The notes below the pieces were generated by a model. It was given only the letters and a program-made list of their open reading frames with translations, was not told where the DNA came from and searched no databases. The position numbers and the translations under genes were made by a program. This document shows, piece after piece, positions 8,300-10,822 of a stretch of 10,822 nt of DNA. Source of the stretch: G021776435 sp046756245 (GTDB lineage: Bacteria > Pseudomonadota > Alphaproteobacteria > Caulobacterales > Parvularculaceae); contig JBHHVZ010000094.1 in assembly GCA_046756245.1 (NCBI GenBank), positions 1 through 10,822 of the forward strand. The letters are read 5' to 3'. How positions within the stretch are numbered: position 1 is the first letter of the stretch; the number at the start of each line of letters is the position of its first letter.

Positions 8300-9027
8300 G
8301 CGTCGTCTTCTCGAGGGGCGGCGAGACGGGCTTCGGCGTCCTTCAGGCCCTGCGGATCGCCCACATGCATCCACGTTCCTTCATGAACGACGCCATAAAG
8401 CCGGCCGGCGGCGAGCGCCCTGTCCCACAAAAGCCGGGTCGAAAACGGCCCGTCCGGCGCGCCAGCAAGCAGCGAAGGCGAAAGAATCTGAAGCCCCGTG
8501 AACACATAGGGCGCGCGCCCTTCCCGCCTGAATTCAAGGCGCCCGTCAGCATCGAGCGTGAAATCCCCGGCGCCGGCGTAACCGCTCGCCGTCTTAAGCG
8601 GCGTCAACAGCAACAATGCGTCCATGCGCGACCCGTCCCACGTCTCCGCCAGCGCCGCACAGGTTTCGCGTCCCGGCGCGTCGATCAGGATGGCGTCGGT
8701 GTTCGTGCAGTAAAACGGCGCGTCGCCCAGGAGCCGGCGCGCTTTTTTCAACCCGCCGCCGGTTTCGAGCAGAAGCGCACGCTCGTCGGAGATTAAAATT
8801 TCCGGCGCCGTGCGTGAAGAAAGATGCGCCTCCATCATGTCGGCGAGATGATGCACGTTGACGACAGCGCGCGACACGCCGGCGTCGGCGAAGCGGTCAA
8901 GCGCGTAATCAATCAGCGGTTTGCCCGCGACTTCGATGAGCGGCTTCGGGCGCGCGTCGCTCAAGGGGCGCATGCGAAGCCCGAGACCGGCGGCGAGCAC
9001 CATCGCCGTGTCGGGGCGCGCGCTCAC
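8296..9027 (-). CDS. murU: N-acetylmuramate alpha-1-phosphate uridylyltransferase
   Basis: MurU transfers UMP from UTP to MurNAc-1-phosphate, giving UDP-MurNAc directly from recycled cell-wall sugar. This bypasses MurA/MurB and so lowers dependence on the fosfomycin-sensitive step. The 243-residue protein is a single nucleotidyltransferase domain. The signature loop LAAGLGLRMRPLS is at 11-23, RPKPL at 26-30, ETGGG at 88-92, the metal-binding NTD at 109-111, YVFTGLQI at 174-181 and GTWMHVGDP at 217-225. The GTG start shares four bases with the amgK stop (GTGA, 9024-9027), and the stop shares four with the addB start, so translation is probably coupled on both sides. By sequence alone other sugar-1-phosphate nucleotidyltransferases (glucose- or mannose-1-phosphate) are possible. 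The short length and direct linkage to amgK make MurU much the best choice. Confidence 0.9.
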   Translation of the reverse strand: MSARPDTAMVLAAGLGLRMRPLSDARPKPLIEVAGKPLIDYALDRFADAGVSRAVVNVHHLADMMEAHLSSRTAPEILISDERALLLETGGGLKKARRLLGDAPFYCTNTDAILIDAPGRETCAALAETWDGSRMDALLLLTPLKTASGYAGAGDFTLDADGRLEFRREGRAPYVFTGLQILSPSLLAGAPDGPFSTRLLWDRALAAGRLYGVVHEGTWMHVGDPQGLKDAEARLAAPREDDA

Positions 9028-10109
9028 GGCGCAAGTTCCGGCATATGGCGCGCAAAGAAGGCGCGCACCGATCGAAGCGCCGGCGCACGCAGATCGTTCT
9101 TAAAATGCGCTTCTACGCGGGGCAGAAAGTCGAGATAGCGCGACTTGCCGTCGCGCCTGAAAAGGCGTGCGAATATGCCGAGAATCTTGGCGTTGCGCTG
9201 CGCGCCGAGGACGGCGTAGTCGCGCCGGAAGCTTTCCTCGTCGAAACCGTCTCCCGCGCCGGCGCAATAACGCCTGATCATCGCTTCGGCGAGCTCAGGC
9301 GCAACGTCCCGGCGTGCGTCTTTCAGAAGCGAAACAAGATCATAGGCCGGCGACCCGAAAAGTCCGTCCTGGAAATCAATCAGACCGACGCGCGCCGCGC
9401 CCATTCGATCAGGCAGCCAAACCAGGTTTTCCGCATGATAATCGCGCAGCACCATGCTCGACGGCGCCGAAATAGCTTCAAGCGCCGGCGCCCATGAAGC
9501 GAAATAGTCCGCCTGCAGACTTGACGACGCGTCGCCGCCGGTCTTGAGCGGCCAGCACCACTCAATCAGAAGCGCAATTTCCGCCTGCAGCGCCGCGCGG
9601 TCGTAGTCGAGCATCCGATACGCCTCTGTAGCCGGCGCCGGCGGGTTAGCTGTTCGCAACTGCAAAAGCGCGTCGACGGCTGTTTCGTAAAGCGTTTGCT
9701 CATCGGCGCCGGCGGGTATTGCGCGCACGTATAGATCGTCGCCCAGATCTTCGATGATAGCGAACCCATGCACCGGGTCGGCGGCGTAAACTTCCGGCGC
9801 CGACAGTCCGGCGCGGCGGAGCGTTTCGGCGATGGCCGTAAACGCGTTGAGATTGGGTCCGGCGAGGCGCGCCAGCGCGTTGTAGCCGAGACGGCGGCGC
9901 TCATCGGCGCTTGCGTGCGGCGGGCAGGCGGCTTCCTCCGCCGCCGGCGGCGCGTCCATCAAGAGGGCGCGCCGTCCATCGAGCGCGAGCCGCTCATAGG
10001 AACGGGTCGAGGCGTCGCCGGCGAGCGGGCGCGCCTGCGCGTCCGCCCATCCTGCAGCGGAAAGAAACGCCCGGCGGGCTTCGGCGCGGTTTTCCTGCGT
10101 GTTCATCAT
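9024..10109 (-). CDS. amgK: N-acetylmuramate/N-acetylglucosamine anomeric kinase (APH-fold phosphotransferase)
   Basis: AmgK phosphorylates MurNAc (and GlcNAc) at the anomeric carbon with ATP, producing the MurNAc-1-phosphate used by MurU. The 361-residue protein belongs to the aminoglycoside phosphotransferase / choline kinase fold. It has a GDAS loop near 31-34, IIEDLGDDLY at about 118-127 (hinge region), the catalytic loop LRDYHAEN at 221-228 (Asp 223, His 225, Asn 228) and the metal-binding IDFQD at 244-248. Pairing with murU is why it is called AmgK rather than an aminoglycoside resistance kinase. The start chosen is the first of two adjacent ATGs (10109), ten bases after the tsaE stop; the second, at 10106, is equally possible. 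A TTG at 10142 would add 11 residues and run into the tsaE coding region. In some alphaproteobacteria the TsaE and kinase parts are fused; here they are separate. Confidence 0.9.
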   Translation of the reverse strand: MMNTQENRAEARRAFLSAAGWADAQARPLAGDASTRSYERLALDGRRALLMDAPPAAEEAACPPHASADERRRLGYNALARLAGPNLNAFTAIAETLRRAGLSAPEVYAADPVHGFAIIEDLGDDLYVRAIPAGADEQTLYETAVDALLQLRTANPPAPATEAYRMLDYDRAALQAEIALLIEWCWPLKTGGDASSSLQADYFASWAPALEAISAPSSMVLRDYHAENLVWLPDRMGAARVGLIDFQDGLFGSPAYDLVSLLKDARRDVAPELAEAMIRRYCAGAGDGFDEESFRRDYAVLGAQRNAKILGIFARLFRRDGKSRYLDFLPRVEAHFKNDLRAPALRSVRAFFARHMPELAP

Positions 10110-10119
10110 CGTCCGTGTT

Positions 10120-10578
10120 TTACGCGATTCCGGCTTTCTCAAGGCGCGCTTTCCAGTCGCCGCCGGGCGAAATCATCGCCCTTCGGCTGTCGCCCTGGGG
10201 CTCAAGCCGCAGAACCAGCGCGGAAACGGGCAGGAACGCCGCGATGCGCTCCGGCCATTCGATGACGCTCGCGCCCTCGGCCAATGCTTCCTCAAGGCCG
10301 AGCTCCCAGACCTCCTCGCTTTTTTCGAGCCGGTAGAGGTCGAAATGCCAAAGCGTCAACCCGTCGCCTTCATAAACCTCCACAAGGGCGAAAGTAGGGC
10401 TCGGGGCGTCCGCGTCGCCGGCGAAGGCTCGAATAAGCCCGCGCGCCAGCGTCGTCTTGCCGGCGCCGAGCGGCCCCGACAGACAGACGACATCGCCGAC
10501 TTTCAAGAGGGGCGCAAGCCGCGCGCCGAGAGCGGCGGTGTCGGTCTCGACAGGCAGGTCGATGACGATTCCATCCAT
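10120..10578 (-). CDS. tsaE: tRNA threonylcarbamoyladenosine biosynthesis ATPase TsaE
   Basis: TsaE is the small P-loop ATPase that works with TsaB and TsaD to place the threonylcarbamoyl group on A37 of ANN-decoding tRNAs (t6A). The 152-residue product matches the family's usual size of about 150. Motifs in order are Walker A GPLGAGKTT (35-43), the SPTF segment (60-63), HFDLYRLE (78-85), GLEEAL (94-99) and IEWPER (106-111). The C-terminus, with RLEPQGDSRRAMI, is also typical. ATG at 10578 is chosen because it gives MDGIVIDLP at the normal distance from the P-loop. The frame stays open for 45 more codons upstream, but those read through the hairpin at 10635-10710 and match nothing in the family. 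No good Shine-Dalgarno precedes the ATG. This is the first gene of the minus-strand unit; amgK follows after 10 bp. Confidence 0.95.
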   Translation of the reverse strand: MDGIVIDLPVETDTAALGARLAPLLKVGDVVCLSGPLGAGKTTLARGLIRAFAGDADAPSPTFALVEVYEGDGLTLWHFDLYRLEKSEEVWELGLEEALAEGASVIEWPERIAAFLPVSALVLRLEPQGDSRRAMISPGGDWKARLEKAGIA

Positions 10579-10587
10579 TGGCGGGCG

Positions 10588-10615
10588 AGCATAGGCATCC
10601 GGCGACGTGCGGCAA
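10588..10615 (-). promoter_or_regulatory. Possible promoter of the tsaE-amgK-murU-addB-addA unit
   Basis: On the minus strand TTGCCG (10610-10615) and TATGCT (10588-10593) are 16 bases apart. The -10 hexamer ends nine bases before the tsaE ATG, so transcription would start only about two or three bases upstream of the start codon. That would make a leaderless or nearly leaderless mRNA, which agrees with the lack of a Shine-Dalgarno site. The hexamers match the consensus only moderately, so this is a candidate seen by eye. Confidence 0.35.
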
Positions 10616-10634
10616 GCGGCGTTGACCGGGGCGG

Positions 10635-10710
10635 CTAGCAGCCCGAATCCGAAGTTCGTCGCATTAATCAGCTTGCTCCGTACGAACTTCGGATTCGATA
10701 AGGCTGCTAG
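10635..10710. repeat. Long imperfect palindrome bounded by CTAG (hairpin element 1)
   Basis: This 76-base element begins and ends with CTAG. The outer stem of 9 bp pairs 10635-10643 with 10702-10710. A 4-base bulge, ATAA, sits on the right arm (10698-10701). A perfect 16 bp inner stem pairs 10644-10659 with 10682-10697, and the loop is the 22 bases 10660-10681. GC is 39 of 76. It lies upstream of tsaE, beyond its candidate promoter, and accounts for the false N-terminal extension of the tsaE frame. Neither side carries the T-run expected of a rho-independent terminator. The reverse complement has the same architecture as the element at 10724-10801. It is probably a member of an interspersed intergenic repeat family that I cannot name. 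Confidence 0.85.
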
Positions 10711-10723
10711 CAAGTTTATGATT

Positions 10724-10801
10724 CTAGTGTGGTTTTGGATTTGAAACTCGTTTATGAGCTTGCTGCAAATTATGGAACGAATTTCAAATCCACCACACTA
10801 G
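10724..10801. repeat. Long imperfect palindrome bounded by CTAG (hairpin element 2)
   Basis: This 78-base element begins CTAGTGTGGT and ends ACCACACTAG. The outer stem of 10 bp pairs 10724-10733 with 10792-10801. A TTT bulge (10734-10736) is on the left arm. The inner stem pairs 10737-10746 with 10782-10791 and, after one C/A mismatch, 10748-10752 with 10776-10780. The loop is 10753-10775. GC is 30 of 78, clearly lower than the surrounding genes. Thirteen AT-rich bases separate it from element 1. Stem lengths, bulge position and loop size match element 1 read on the other strand, with many paired base changes. Confidence 0.85.
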
Positions 10802-10822
10802 CGACGATACGCAAACGCCCGC
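10802..10822. other. Unassigned right edge
   Basis: Twenty-one bases follow the second hairpin. They are too few to assign to a gene, and I see no motif in them. In related gene orders a protein-coding gene usually lies upstream of tsaE, but nothing here shows which one or on which strand. Confidence 0.2.

Noticed and set aside
8300..8374. A 25-residue arginine-rich N-terminal extension of AddB
   Set aside because: It is encoded within murU. The GTG at 8299 overlaps the murU stop exactly as murU overlaps amgK and gives a family-like start.
9024..10109. Reading amgK as an aminoglycoside resistance kinase
   Set aside because: The APH fold is shared, but the overlap with murU and the chromosomal housekeeping context point to MurNAc recycling.
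10579..10713. A 45-residue N-terminal extension of TsaE
   Set aside because: The extra codons are read through hairpin element 1 and do not resemble any TsaE N-terminus; the 152-residue form has the normal family length.
10635..10801. Reading the two hairpins as rho-independent terminators
   Set aside because: Neither is followed by a clear T-run on either strand, the loops are long, and the bulge and CTAG ends are shared between them. They look like repeat elements, although an effect on transcription is not excluded.

Overview
The window is a GC-rich, gene-dense piece of a bacterial chromosome, most likely from an alphaproteobacterium. The evidence is the gene order (folC facing trxA-addA-addB-murU-amgK-tsaE), the alphaproteobacterial form of AddB, and the murU/amgK pair, which enteric bacteria lack. 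Nothing here fixes the genus; a Caulobacterales/Hyphomonadales/Parvularculales-type lineage is a guess from gene order and general look. All seven genes look intact, with no frameshift and no gene-free stretch above 300 bases.

Left edge (1-1354): folC, the dihydrofolate/folylpolyglutamate synthase, is the only plus-strand gene. It converges on trxA (thioredoxin 1, minus, 1368-1712) with only 13 bp between the two stop codons.

Centre and right (1800-10578, minus strand, read right to left): tsaE, amgK, murU, addB, addA. This looks like one transcription unit. There are 10 bp between tsaE and amgK, then 4-base stop/start overlaps at amgK/murU (GTGA), murU/addB (GTGA) and addB/addA (ATGA). trxA follows after 87 bp and has a candidate promoter of its own that covers the addA stop. 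The unit joins three tasks: the tRNA t6A modification ATPase (TsaE), cell-wall sugar recycling to UDP-MurNAc (AmgK then MurU), and double-strand-break resection by the AddAB helicase-nuclease.

Right end (10579-10822): this is the non-coding region upstream of tsaE. It has a possible promoter that would give a nearly leaderless tsaE mRNA. It also holds the most notable feature of the window: two long imperfect hairpins (10635-10710 and 10724-10801), 13 bp apart. Both are bounded by CTAG and share one architecture: a 9-10 bp outer stem, a 3-4 nt bulge, a 16-position inner stem and a 22-23 nt loop. Their sequences differ, but the two arms of each have changed together. They read as two diverged members, in opposite orientation, of an interspersed palindromic repeat or MITE-like family. 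I cannot name the family. I see no defence system, prophage, CRISPR array, tRNA or rRNA.
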